In this document: piece by piece, positions 25,861 to 37,581 of the stretch
How positions within the stretch are numbered: position 1 is the first letter of the stretch
How the letters are laid out: every line of letters starts with the position of its first letter
Source: Dimorphilus gyrociliatus
Lineage: Eukaryota > Annelida > Polychaeta > Dinophilidae
Direction of reading: 5' to 3'
Length of the DNA: 64,000 bases
Assembly: GCA_904063045.1 (NCBI GenBank)
Contig: CAJFCJ010000005.1
Coordinates: 3,684,504 to 3,748,503, forward strand
Made by a program: the position numbers and the translations under genes
The notes under the pieces: generated by a model
The model's database searches: none
Told to the model about the DNA's origin: nothing
What the model saw: only the letters and a program-made list of their open reading frames with translations

Positions 25861-26562
25861 TTAGAACGAATTTTGAGGGCGTACTTTAATCCATTCGGCA
25901 ACAGCCGGATAACTTGCAACTCGGTCGTACAATTTTTTCAGATTTGGAACTTCTTCCAACGCTTTCAACATTTCGGGGGTACCTTCTCCTTTTAGTATAA
26001 TAAATTCCAGACCAGTGAAGAATACTACATCGGCGTATGATATTTTGTCGCCAAGGAAATAATCTTTATCTCCCAAAAACTTTCCAAGATGGTTTAATTG
26101 TACGCCAATAGTTTCAAAATAGCTGGCCTTTAGTTCCGCTTTTGTTGCTTCATCTTTCTCCCCAAATAGCCAAGGTATAGATGGAGTGATCAAATCACTA
26201 TTATTTTCAACAACTTGATCAACTATGGCGGCTTCAAGGCTATTTGAACCATATAGATTGAACTCCCTGGCAAGATAACGTCCAATTGCATGAGTTTGAG
26301 CGATTACAACGTCATCAACAGTCAATACAGGTAGTTGACCAAAGGGAGTTTCTACAAAACATTAAAAAGGCAATATTTCCACGTTAGTAAAGATACATTA
26401 ATATAAATATATCATATATTGATTCTTACTTGGCTTATATTCAGGCCAATCACTGAAGGTATACCTCTTGTCCTCAAATTCCTTTCCAGCTATTTTGAAC
26501 AGTAGTCTGATACCTTCTCCTCTACCACGACCATCAAAGTAATGCAAAGTATATTTCGGCAT
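25861..26562 (-). CDS. Sigma-class-like glutathione S-transferase
   Basis: Two exons, 26562-26430 and 26351-25861, join in phase 1 to give about 207 aa, the normal length for cytosolic GSTs. The thioredoxin-like N-terminal half starts MPKYTLHYFDGRGRGE; the Tyr at position 8 is the expected glutathione-activating residue, and PFGQLPVL carries the cis-Pro loop. The all-helical C-terminal half has the N-capping region (GDKISYADV). Sigma GSTs conjugate glutathione to electrophiles or isomerise prostaglandin H2, and related sequences form cephalopod S-crystallins. Which activity this one has cannot be read. Two decayed copies (19.7-20.3 kb and 25.0 kb) show local duplication and loss. Confidence 0.92.
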
Positions 26563-27430
26563 ATTGAAGTTTCTTGAAATAGAGAAAAGCGATGCTTATA
26601 TACATGTGTAAGATACATAGATGTAAGATGCATGTTTAAAGCTTACCTTATATAAGAGAAATTGGTAAATTGGTACACTGAAAGTCTGCAGTCAAGCTGT
26701 CCAATGAATCCAAGTGCTAACCGATCACTTATATAGGCAAAGAATAGGCCTAAGAATATTTGAGTAGTATTCTAGTAATATTGACTAACTTTATTATGAT
26801 GACGATTGGTACAATAATGAGGTCAGACACATAAGAAATTTGTTTAGTTTAAACGTATGATTTTTATATATTATACTAAACACATAGACATATTGAGAAC
26901 GTCCTATATGTTTACCCATATGCCCTAATTCTTGTTAAATGATATAGTAGGCCGACAAAACTATATGTACATGCTTTTCTTTGTTTTCTAGTCCAGTTTT
27001 ATAAACGTGTTATTTCTCAAAAATAACAAAAGCCCAAAGATTTAATGTAAATGTAGTTTGCTATTTTTCGTTAAAAAAGATGTCTTTTAGCAGTAAGTGT
27101 GTGATAATAAATGATATTGATTAAATGAAAAAATATATCAATAATTGAATTGATTTCATATCTAGTTTGTTTAAGAAACATTTTAAATGGTAAATAAGAG
27201 ATAATTGAGCGATAAAATACGATTGTTAATTAATAATTAACAAATCAGTCTCTTTTAATCTATATTAAACTAATAATATATATTAAGAAGGTGTTATAAT
27301 ATATAAACTTCTTAATATTTTTTATTAACAATTTGCTCCCTGGATACTTATTATTATGGTATCAAGGTCTTTACTTAGTTAAAAAGTTTTGCGAATTCAA
27401 CCCATCATCAATCCTAACAGGTTGGAATAA
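26563..27430. other. Gene-free spacer upstream of the GST
   Basis: No supported coding region. The 5' UTR and promoter of the GST are expected just right of 26562; no element could be assigned. Confidence 0.45.
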
Positions 27431-27434
27431 ATGT

Positions 27435-27905
27435 TACTGTTGGCATGTCTGGTCAAGAAATTTAAAAATACAGTGTTCAATACTTATATTACGAAATATA
27501 TTAATATGGAAAATAAGCATTTTCTTATCATTTCGTAGATTTATCAATTTTATTGCAGTTATTAGGATTTTGTTAGATTTACAAATTTGTGATAGAATGC
27601 TCTTTTTCAGCCGATCACTAAAAATTTTCTAATGAATTGTATTACCATTAAACATTATAATATTTGATGCAAATGGTTCGATAGACAGTGGTAACATTTA
27701 ATAGATTTATATATCACTTTAATAGAAGCCTAGTACCTGAGTAGTCAATTATAAAAATAGATCTCTTTTTAAGTCACTGTTACGGTTGATTTAACCGTTG
27801 TATGGCTATCGACCATCTTTCCATTCTAAAATTATTAAAGCACAATATATATGCATTCAAATTATCGTTCAATTCTTTTATTAGACAATGTCTATTGTTT
27901 TGAAA
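27435..27905 (+). pseudogene. Decayed tandem copy of ERAL1 fragments
   Basis: The block at 27773-27900 (gtcactgttacggttgat...) closely follows the start of the last ERAL1 exon at 29003-29130 (gttgctgttacggttgat...) with substitutions and stops. A second block at about 27440-27640 resembles 28337-28560 just upstream of and within the first ERAL1 exon seen. Order and strand are preserved, so this is a degenerate direct duplicate. The GTPase core exon between the two blocks is missing or unrecognisable. Confidence 0.75.
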
Positions 27906-28464
27906 ATCAGAAAAATGAATTTTATAAACGTTAACAGGGGGCGTATTGGATGGTCAGAGATTTTTATCGTTTGAACTGGTTCCGTCTACTATAAGACGAA
28001 TGGTAGCTTTAGTTGTTATTGTTACTTAGTTGGTTGTTCTCTTTTTGAGGAATTTATTTCTTCATTCGAAGAATATTTTGATAACTTGTTTTTAAATAAT
28101 AAAACCAGTGAAAAACTCTTGCGAAAGTTTTCACTAAATTAACCACACTATAATCTTTCATTTCAATTGGATAAAATAATATTATTTTCAGAGTTTAATC
28201 TGTTCACAAATGAAAAGTCTTGAATGATTCAGTTATCTAATATATATAATCAAAAGCTTTAGATAAAGATACCGGTCATGAGTGTAACTTTGTTCAGTTA
28301 CCGGTTATAATAAGTGATATCGTCTGCTAACAAATCGGCATGAGCAGTCAAGAAATCTAAATTATGCTATCCAGAGCTGATATTACAAAGTGTATGAACG
28401 TACTTAATATAAAAAATAATTTTTAGTTTTGCATAGATTTATCAATTATATTTGATTTTTGTAG

Positions 28465-29811
28465 GTTTTATTAGATACGCTTGTTTAAGCAATTACAACC
28501 ACGTGTTTCCAAGAAACTTTTATTCTAACGATCAGAATAAGTTTTCTAATGATGATCCGGACAATGAAAGTTCATCGGAGAATTTATTAAGTAATGTAGA
28601 ATAATCTTACGAGTAATTGTCTACATATGACTTTTCGGCAGGTATACACAGGCTAAAAAATCCAACTTCAAAAGTTATTTGCCCCAAACAACTTAGGGTT
28701 GCTATAATAGGAGCTCCAAATGCTGGAAAATCGACTTTAACAAATAAAATACTGGGTTGGAAGGTTGCTCCAGTATCATGCAAAGTACATACAACAAGAT
28801 TTAGAACAATGGGAGTTTTTACAGAAGGAGATTCTCAAATTGTAATATTGGATACACCAGGTTTAATAGAGAGTGGTAAATTGAAAAGACATAATTTAGA
28901 AGATAGCCTTCTAATTGATCCACACATAGCTCTGTTGGAAGCCGATTTGAGTATGTTGCAAATTTATTTACTATTTAATAATAGAAATAAACCATTATTT
29001 AGTTGCTGTTACGGTTGATGTATCACCTATATGGTATCGATCATCTCTCCATTCCGAAATTGTTAAAGCATTGCATATGCACTCAAATAAGCGTTCAATT
29101 CTTCTACTGAACAAAGTTGATTTATTAAAAAATAAGAATGAATTATTTAAAATCACAAAATCATTAACAGGAGGCATAGTTGATGGCCGAAGAGATTTCG
29201 CTATCAGAAATTCTCGAAAGTATCCAAAAGAGTCAGTGATAAAAGAAATAAATTATAACTTTCCTCCATTGCTGATGAACGATGCAGGAAAAGCTGATTT
29301 GGAATCAAAGGATGGTTGGAAAGCTTATAATAAAAGATTACAAGCCGTTGGGAATTTAACAACTAGTTATTGGACCAAATTTGAAAGGGTCTTTATGTTA
29401 AATTCACTTGAAGGAGATGGTATATATGATTTGAAGACATATCTCTTGGAGACAGCAAAAGCAGTAGATAAATGGGATTACGACGAAACACTAGTGACGA
29501 ACCAATCTCCTTATCGTCTAGTCAAGCAATGCGTATGGGAAGCTTTGTTAGACTCGGATTTACCCGCTGAAATTCCCTATAACATTAAGATTAAAATTAA
29601 AGTATTAACCGAAAGTGAAGAAGATAGCCTCCTCCGAGTAGGGATTGATCTTCTATGTTTCAATAATAGACAATTAAGTGGAGTTATAGGAAATGACGGT
29701 CAAAAGGTAGCTCTAATAGCTCGTAAAGCCAAACAAAATATGATGGATACGTTTAAATGTGATATGAGTTTAAAACTTGCTGCTAAACGGATAACTAAAA
29801 AAAAAACATAA
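28465..29811 (+). CDS. ERAL1: ERAL1, mitochondrial Era-like GTPase and 12S rRNA chaperone (5' end uncertain)
   Basis: Exons seen are 28465-28590, 28642-28950 and 29003-29811, with introns of 51 and 52 nt and matching phases. GTPase motifs: G1 GAPNAGKS, the switch region KVHTTR, G3 DTPG and G4 NKVD. The C-terminal KH domain has a GNDG in place of the usual GxxG (IGNDGQKV). Family role: binds the 3' end of mitochondrial small-subunit rRNA and helps assemble the 28S subunit. The 5' part has no ATG in frame; a short first exon with the targeting presequence must lie upstream. A candidate ATG at 28364 (MLSRADITK) is only weakly joined to the rest. The stop lies 52 bp from the convergent ARMC6 stop. 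Confidence 0.88.
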
Positions 29812-29863
29812 GAGAATAAATTTGGTGGGTTTTATTAAATAGTGTTGTATGATGAAGAATTCT

Positions 29864-32800
29864 TTATCTAGCTAAAGTACGGCCTTCTCCTTTCCATTCT
29901 TCCTTAAGGCTTACATGGCAACCTAGATCTCTTAAGGCAGCTTTCACCGAATCAGCACATTTTTCGTGTTTGTTCGAAACCATATGAAGTTGCTGTTCAA
30001 TACCTCGTTCAAGAAGTGCTGAGGAATGTTCTTTAACTCTGCTTACTAGATTCCTAACTAGCAGACACAATGACGACTGCAAAATAATAATAATAAGATG
30101 AATAAAATTATTGTCTTGTTTAATTTATAATAATTAATAAAACGTACCAAAACAATGGTATTTTCTATATGAACTGCAATTACTCTAGTTATTAATTCAG
30201 CTCCTCCATTCTCCATAACAATATTACTATGATTCGGCTGTCTTAAAACGACACTCGCCAAGGTTGAACATGCAATTTCAGCGATTGGTGCGTTCTTCAT
30301 ATATCTGTTTAGAACAGTCATAATAATTTCGATTCCCTGTTGTTTAGCTATTTCGATTTTAGCGTCATCATTCCCAGAAACAGCTTTTATAAGTGATATT
30401 TTAGATTTGAGAAGAGATGCATTATTTTCCGGATCAGTTAATGATTTAAGTAAAAATTCAACACCACCACAGTCTAATATTTCTTTACAGAATTCATTTC
30501 GGATTGTTAGCTTACTCAGAGCCAAGTAAATTTCTTTAAGGTTCTTGTATTCTGCATATAGTTAATAGATATAACACACTATAAATAAAGAAATCGATGA
30601 AAACTATCATTAACTTCAATTTCATACCTTTCGCCAAATTTAGCAATTCGTTTAGCATACCATGTTTTACGAAGTCTTGAGCTCGTTCGGAAGCTTTTCC
30701 AAAGGGCACTCGTACATCATCATCGGTTAGCATAACCGAAATAAATGAACCGTATTCTTTAACAACTTTTTCACTCCTGTTAAATGTTCTTAAAACTTTC
30801 ATTAAGGATTCAGTAAGATGATTCTTAGTTATACAGTTTCTATTTCTTTCATGCTTTAAACAACAAGCAGAGAGGGACTGTTGAAAAAATACTCAATAAA
30901 TAAACAAACGAATGATGAAAGTATATAATTTAATCTAGTCAATGAACTTTAAACATTATTTACCTTTAAAGTATTCTCCACAACTTTTTCATTATCATTT
31001 AATAGGAAATTTTGAATTAATAGCAAATCCTCTGTATTAATTATATCTGGTTGTCCTGATATTAAATTTGTTAGACAGTTCAGAGAAGCACAAGTTACTT
31101 CATGATCCTCTTTCAATGAGTTTAAACTATTCGTCAAAGCTTTCAAAACACCTTCTTCTCTTACTATTATCCTTTCAGATAACCCGCTTAAAGTTATTTC
31201 ATTCAGTTTATGTAGATTTTCCAAAAATGAAGTTTTATCGAACTGATGTACATTGTTTTGAAGATTCAAAATGGCGGCCTTTGCCGATTCTCGCACTTTT
31301 GCTATCTCCCCACTCTCATTGAATCTTTCAGCTGATGTTACAATTTCATCCAAATCGTGACCCTATGTTGGGAAAAATGTATTATAATTTTTTAAATCAA
31401 CAATAGAAGGTATGATAATAAGTAGGTCATGTAGGCTTAATTTATTGTCTATGCAGTTATTCTTCTAGCTCGAAAATAATAATGTTGTTATCATTTTCTA
31501 TCATATGACACTTTAAAGACAGAATGGTGTTGGATAGTGAAGCTGCTGATCTTATACCAACTGTAAAAGTGTATAAAAGAAGGTGGTATATTCTGGCTTT
31601 GTTTTCCTTAGCTACTGCCACTCAGGGAGGTATTTGGAGTACATGGGGACCAATATCGAAGTCTGCAGAAGTTGCTTTCAATTGGACTCAATCTGACATT
31701 GCATTGCTGACGAGCTGGGGACCTATAGCCTATTTAATATCTGCCCCCTTTCTGGTATGGTTTATGCAATTTGGTTTAAGGTATAGCCAGTTGGCTCTTA
31801 CGGGTGTTATGACATTAGGAACAATGTTGAGATGTATAAATTCCAATCCCCCAACTTTTACGTATCTAGCATATTCGGGTCAAATTATTAATGGATTAGT
31901 AGGACCGATTGCTATGTCTTTGTCTCCTTTACTGTCTGTCATTTGGTTCCCACTTGAAGAGAGGACTTTAGCAACTGCAATAAGTGCTGTTTTAAATTCT
32001 GCTGGCACAGCTGCTTCATTTCTGACTGGTCCACTAAGTATTGCCGATCCTTCCAAGTCAAATTCTACCTCACCTTTGGAAATACGAAAAGAGATTATGT
32101 ACAATATGTACGCTGCTTGTGGTTGGACAGCTTTGTTATTTTTGTTAAGTATTTGCTACTTTCCGTCTAAACCAATGATTCCTCCGACGGCAAGTGCAAG
32201 CTCAGGCATTAGGAGATCCTTTCTAAAAGGACTAATAATGCTAATAAAGAAAGATTCCCTAAGATTTTGGTTATTGGCATTTCCTTATGGACTTTCAATA
32301 GGATTTTTCGCTGCATGGACTAGCGTTCTAGACGATATCATTCCAAAACATCACTTGAGTGAAGATGCAGCTGGATGGCTTGCATTTATTGGAACAATAA
32401 GTGGTCAGGTAGCTGGTTTATTGATGGCGAAATTAGCTGATCGTTTTCCGAATAGAATGAAGGAGTTTCTGCTATCGTCGTATGTGATAGCAAGTGTTTG
32501 CTGTCTACTATTTTGTTTCAATCTAGTGCTTTGGAAATTCAACGTTATAGTCTTGTACAGTTCATTTATTCTTGCTGCTATATGCATAAGTTCAACTGTG
32601 CCTTTGTGGATAGAAATGATGAGCGAAACTGCCTTTCCAGTTGATGAAAGTTCAGCTACTGGTGTTGCAACCACCATTAATAATGCTACAGCAGCTATAC
32701 TTTTGGGCATCCTATCAAAGCAAAGTTTAGGTGTTAATTGGACATCGTGGGCTGTTTTGTCTTCAGCTGTAATATCTATACCGTTTATTATTGTATTCAA

Positions 32801-33159
32801 ACCTAAGGACTCCAGGAGATTCTTAGATACTGCATAGAAATTTGCTATTTCTTAAGATTAATAAAAATTTCCTAATTATTACTCAGTACTTCTTGATGCA
32901 ACCGGCTGAGCTAAAAGCAGCCTACCTCTTGTTTTATTGATGTGATTGCCTCTTCCACAGCTTCTTCTATTGACATTTCAAAGTCGACTATATTCTCTTT
33001 CACGAGATTATCAAATTTAAATTGAATAATCTCTTTCATTTTGAAAGCACGCGTAAAATATATCCGTTGATTGCTAAGGAAACTCTGAACTATCCTCTGT
33101 GTCACGTGACGCGGGAATTCCTTTTTTATGACGTAATTCAATATTTCCGTTAGTTTCAT
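29864..33159 (-). CDS. ARMC6: ARMC6, armadillo-repeat protein
   Basis: Exons: 33039(or 33159)-32926, 31362-30964, 30877-30628, 30551-30148 and 30076-29864. The phases match, and from the ATG at 33039 the protein is about 459 aa (human about 500). Diagnostic blocks: KENIVDF.MSIEEAVEEA at the N-terminus, ISGQPDIIN, CLKHERNRN, DDDVRVPFGKA, LTIRNEFCKE and, at the end, ALRDLGCHVSLKEEW. The repeats form an alpha-alpha solenoid; molecular function is poorly known in the family. The first intron (31363-32925, about 1.56 kb) contains the whole SLC49A4-like gene on the opposite strand. The ATG at 33159 would add 40 residues with no family counterpart, so 33039 is preferred. The gene lies about 165-285 bp downstream of ANAPC15 on the same strand. 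Confidence 0.9.
31524..32837 (+). CDS. SLC49A4-like: SLC49A4/DIRC2-like MFS transporter, intronless and nested in ARMC6
   Basis: A single uninterrupted 437-codon frame with about 12 hydrophobic segments. Family blocks: an N-terminal RRWYILALFSL...GGIWSTWGPIS, TSWGPIAYLISAPF, GLRYSQLALT, NGLVGPIAMSLSPLLS.IWF, ERTLATAIS and, in the second half, FFAAWTSVLD, DAAGWLAFIGTISGQVAGL. These fit the SLC49 (FLVCR-related) family and are closest to SLC49A4/DIRC2, a lysosomal-membrane carrier reported to export pyridoxine. No introns, unlike nearly every neighbour. It sits entirely inside ARMC6 intron 1 on the other strand. Substrate is inferred from the family only. Confidence 0.85.
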   Translation: MVLDSEAADLIPTVKVYKRRWYILALFSLATATQGGIWSTWGPISKSAEVAFNWTQSDIALLTSWGPIAYLISAPFLVWFMQFGLRYSQLALTGVMTLGTMLRCINSNPPTFTYLAYSGQIINGLVGPIAMSLSPLLSVIWFPLEERTLATAISAVLNSAGTAASFLTGPLSIADPSKSNSTSPLEIRKEIMYNMYAACGWTALLFLLSICYFPSKPMIPPTASASSGIRRSFLKGLIMLIKKDSLRFWLLAFPYGLSIGFFAAWTSVLDDIIPKHHLSEDAAGWLAFIGTISGQVAGLLMAKLADRFPNRMKEFLLSSYVIASVCCLLFCFNLVLWKFNVIVLYSSFILAAICISSTVPLWIEMMSETAFPVDESSATGVATTINNATAAILLGILSKQSLGVNWTSWAVLSSAVISIPFIIVFKPKDSRRFLDTA

Positions 33160-33323
33160 TTTGAGCAATTTATGATTTTTACTTGCGAAAGAGAGAAATC
33201 AGTATAAAAAAATACAAAAGTCGTTAAAATAAAAATTAATGCTGAATGTTCTTTTTTGTTTTACAAAATGCTTTTTACAGGATTTCACTAAAAAGAAGAA
33301 AAAAGTTCTTTTTGACTATAAAA

Positions 33324-33885
33324 TCACATTCCCCACTCTCCCATTCCATTATCCTCCTGAAATCAGTATTTTTATATGTATATTCAAGTTCTAATAGAAA
33401 GGAAGATTACATAAGAAAGATATTTTCAATCTACCTCTGCAGAAGCCATAGATGGTTCTTCCATGGCATCGTCCATTTGAATATCATCGTTATTTGTTTC
33501 GCTCTCTTCTTCGTCTTCTTCTTCCTCTTCCTCTTCTTCATCGACATCTTCTTCCAAAGGCTATTTTTAAGAATAATGAATTAGTTATCTATTCCTTAAT
33601 AAATGTTGATTTCTTTTAAACTGTACAACCTTTCCGATGGGATCTTTGTATGTGGTACAAGCGGTTTGGACAACCTAAACAAGTCATATAAAAGATTTTG
33701 TTTGTTTGTACTTAAAGAAAAAAAGATGTTATTCCAATTTTCAAGTTTACCCATCGGTTTACTTTTCCTTCTTCGTTTATTAGCTCGGCATCGTCGTCGT
33801 AAGGTCCATTAAGGTCTACCCATAAAGGATTAGCTAACTCTGGCAGAAGGGATGGGAAAAGATCATCCATTAATTGAAGATCCAT
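33324..33885 (-). CDS. ANAPC15: ANAPC15, small acidic subunit of the anaphase-promoting complex
   Basis: Four small phase-0 exons: 33885-33751, 33674-33630, 33560-33435 and 33356-33324. They encode about 112 aa (human 121). The start MDLQLMDDLFPSLLPEL...PLWVDLN matches the family's LFPSLFPRV...LWFNLD. The middle exon ends KDPIGK (human PIGKP), followed by a long Glu/Asp tract and a short tail ending GEWGM. Known role: the APC/C subunit needed for turnover of CDC20 in the mitotic checkpoint complex. The exons are too short to stand out as long frames and were found through splice phase and the FPSL motif. Start is 230 bp from the divergent SDAD1 start. Confidence 0.83.
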
Positions 33886-34115
33886 TGTAGAGAAGGTTTA
33901 TCAACAACAGCAAAAACGGTTTGGAATTTGAAATTTTTGCAGTAATTTGTAACTTAATAGTGTATTTTTATATTATTAAAATATCTGTAAATCTGCTAGG
34001 TGGAGTTTAAGAGTAATATGAATTTAATACGAAAACTGTTCTATTTCTTTAGGTTTATAGTCCAGTTTTTGTTTTTTGAAGAATTACGGATTTAATTAGA
34101 GACTAACTGTTCAAA
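33886..34115. promoter_or_regulatory. Bidirectional promoter region, ANAPC15 / SDAD1
   Basis: Only 230 bp separate the divergent start codons of two cell-growth genes, so the region must hold both promoters and 5' UTRs. No TATA box is evident. This is inference from spacing. Confidence 0.6.
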
Positions 34116-37100
34116 ATGATTAGAAACAATAACAGACTGCCGGATAATTTACCACAGCTTCAGAATTTAATAAAAAGAGATCCAGAATCGTATAAAGATG
34201 ATGTAAATATTAATATAATAAATAATAATTTATATTATCGCTCAACACAACGTGCTTTCAGTTCTTGCAACAATATCGTCAATATCAGTCTAACTTGAAG
34301 ATATTTCAATTAAATCCTTCAGAATTCTCAGATTCATTTGGATCATTAGTGATGTTTTTGGCACAAGTCAGTCTTTTCAATAATTAAGACAATCAATAAA
34401 ATATAAAGATTTCTTTTAACGAAACCAAGTAAAATAATTACATCAAACTTTTGCAGGTTTCTCATTGTTATACAGAAGAATTAAAAGACTTTCCACAAGA
34501 ATTAATAAATTTATTACATTCACAAAGAGCAAATATGAATTCTTTAGTTAGAGTTGTAAGTTTCAAATGCATATTCAATCCAATTTAACAAAATTATTAA
34601 ATAAACTCATTTACATATATATACTTTATTTCTATCCTCAACAGACGGTCTGTCAAGCGTTAATGTTATTAAAGAATAAAAACCTTATAGAAGCAATACC
34701 TGTTCTAGAGTTATTTTTCATCTTATTAAAATGCCAGGATAAAAATTTAAGAAAAATTCTCTATAATTATATTGTTCAAGATGTTAAAAACACAAATCAG
34801 AAGGCTAAAAACCAAAAATTAAATACTGTAAGCAATATACATATTTATAAATCTATATTTTTACTAATAATTAAATAATATTGTCTTAATAGAAATTACA
34901 AAATTTCATGTATTCTATGTTAAAAGACAATAATGCAACAGCAGCTAAATTATCACTTGTAAGTTGAATATAATATAAAAGATATACGAGATCGTATTTA
35001 ATTTTTCTTCTTTTATCACTTCATAGGATGTTATGGTAGATTTATATAGAAGAAACGTCTGGAAAGATGCAAAAACAGTAAATGTTATATCTACTGCATG
35101 TTTTTCTAAAGTTACAAAGGTATACACATATAATTATCTTCCTAACAGCTTGTTTATTATCATGATTTAATTTAGTAAAGAAACATGAAATTATTTTTAT
35201 ATCGATTCATAGGTTCTAGTTGCCGCTATTAAGTTCTTTACTGGTTTAAATGAAGACGATGAAGATAAAGACAAAGATAGCGACAGCGATGATAATGACA
35301 ACGAAAGAGTAAAGAAAAAATCATCAACGCAAGTTCTTCTGTCTCACAGAGTCGGTAAAAAAACTCGTAAACGTCAAAAGAAAATGGAAAAGGCACTAAG
35401 TGTAATAAAGGTAATCTACCAATAGGCTAATTTTATATAATTGACTGGTTGATTATACCAACTACAACATCACCTACTAACAAATGATAACAATAGCAAT
35501 AATTATACTGTTATATCTCCTTTTATTTGTTCGAAAATAGAAAAATAAGAAGAAGACTAAAGCTGATTATTTCAATTTTTCTGCAATTCATCTTTTAAAT
35601 GACCCTCAAGGTAGAAAAAATAATCATTTTTTGTACAAGTACATGCAAAATATAGAATATGCGTTTGCTTTTGATAGATTTTGCAGAAAAACTATTCAAA
35701 CAACTGGAAAATTGCACTGAGAGGTTCGAAGTAAAACTGATGATGATTGATTTAATATCAAGATTGGTGGGAATCCATCAATTAATGCTCCTCAACTTTT
35801 ATCCTTATATACAAAGATATTTACAACCTCATCAACGAGGTTTGTGTTTTTTTTTAAATATTTAATTGTAACAAAGAAAGTCAAGTAAAATATCAATTTT
35901 CAAAATTGTATTACATTATCAGATGTGACCAATTTATTAACGTATGCTGCCCAATCAAGTCACGATCTAGTACCTCCTGACACGATAGATCCTTTAATCA
36001 GAACTATAGCTAACAATTTCATTACGGAAAGAAACTCTGGTGAAGCTATGGCTGTGGGGTAAACATATTAAAGATTAATCAGAAACAACAAATTAATTAC
36101 CTTACATGTTATTAATATATTCTTTTTATAGATTAAATAGCGTACGAGAAATATGTAGCAGATGTCCTCTAGCAATATCTGAAGATCTTGTCAGAGATTT
36201 AGTACTATACAAGAAACATAAAAATAAGAGTCAGTCTTTGACTTAAAACAAGCCCTTATTTCTTTCAATCCTTAAATACTTCATTCTTGTTATTTTTTTT
36301 AATTACTAGGTGTGATGATGTCGGCTAGAAGTTTGATCGGACTATTTAGAGAGAAAAATCCAGAACTACTTCACAAAAGGGACAGAGTTAGTATATTGTA
36401 ACTAAAGAACCAAGAATAACACATTTTTCTAATTTTGCACTCAGGGACGCCCTACTGAAGCGATGCAGGAAATTGAAAAACTAGAGTACGGAAAATCATA
36501 CGCTAGAGATTATATACCTGGAGCAGAAATATTGACTGCCGAAGAAGCCGCGAGAAAAAAGAAATCCAAAGGGAAAAATAAAAAAAAGGAACAAGCTGAA
36601 ACCAATTCTGATGATAGTGATAATGAAGACGAGTCAGATCAAGAAGGTAATAATTTATCAACCGTAGCCATGATAACAATGATTACTTTTTATTACTCAT
36701 CGCAACTCACAGAATCTTGGATAATATCCGATAGTGAAAATGAGAATGATGATGATGATAATAATACAGACAATGATAGCGACGATGACAAAGATGAAGA
36801 TCTCAACGAAGGTTGAATTTTTTTGACGGCCCCATTCTTTATACGACTTAATTATTTATTGATACTTTTGATTAGCCTCTTGGGAGTCTTGTTCAGAACA
36901 AGATGAAAGTGAGGAAGATAGTGATGGATCATGGATAAACGTCCATCATTCTTCAGACGAAGGAGAATTAGAAATACCAGATGAAGTTAAAAATATGGAT
37001 AGTAAGGAGAAAATAGAAAAGGCTAAAGAAGTCTTCGAATCGCGTATACTTAGTCAGGAAGATTTCAAAAAAGTTAAAAAGCGTCAGATTCAAAAGGAGA

Positions 37101-37581
37101 CGGAAAATTTTAAAAAGGGTGGAAGAAAGCGAGGACAATCGGTTATTATCGATAGTGATGAAGAGAAGCAAGAGTACGTTCGAATTATGCTAACACATTC
37201 CTTCTATTTATGATTTTATTATGTCCTTTTGTAGCTCAGAATTGGTATCACATTCGAAAATTGTAAAATTACATAAGAAAATGAAGAGTGATAAAGCAGA
37301 TCGTCTAGCTAGCATAATGGTAAAAGTTTCATTTAAAACGAATTCATTTGCATCTTATATATTTTATTATTCACTAGACGGGTAGAGAAGGGAGAGATAA
37401 ATTTGGTCGAAGAGAAAAGCGACAGAATCCATTCGCTAGTACTACTAATAAAGAAAAGAAAAAGAAAAAAAATGCCATAATGCTTCGACAAAAATTTCAA
37501 AGAAAGAAAAAGAGAAGTTTCCAAGAAAAACAGCAAGCACTAAAGAAATCACTATTACGAAAACAGAAATCTAAAAAGTAA
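34116..37581 (+). CDS. SDAD1: SDAD1/Sda1, 60S ribosome biogenesis factor
   Basis: Seventeen exons, all phase-consistent, with introns mostly 55-130 nt: 34116-34202, 34262-34366, 34457-34555, 34645-34827, 34893-34958, 35027-35119, 35213-35410, 35541-35610, 35678-35839, 35923-36058, 36132-36229, 36310-36386, 36445-36646, 36713-36811, 36876-37173, 37235-37319 and 37378-37581. Family blocks: [19 protein letters not shown] at the start, [70 protein letters not shown] and a lysine-rich tail. A heptad-poor acidic region near residues 510-590 is longer in Asp/Asn than in vertebrates. Role: nucleolar protein required for pre-60S maturation and export and for actin organisation in yeast. Regular short introns make it a good model for the genome's intron size. 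Confidence 0.93.

Noticed and set aside
32892-32908. 17-nt identity between 3' of the SLC49A4-like gene and the last NOMO exon (reverse strand)
   Set aside because: A single short match in 64 kb is compatible with chance, and flanks do not align.
33246-33584. 112-codon + strand frame
   Set aside because: Antisense to ANAPC15 exon 3 and its introns; the acidic tract gives a Phe/Leu/Ser-rich shadow.
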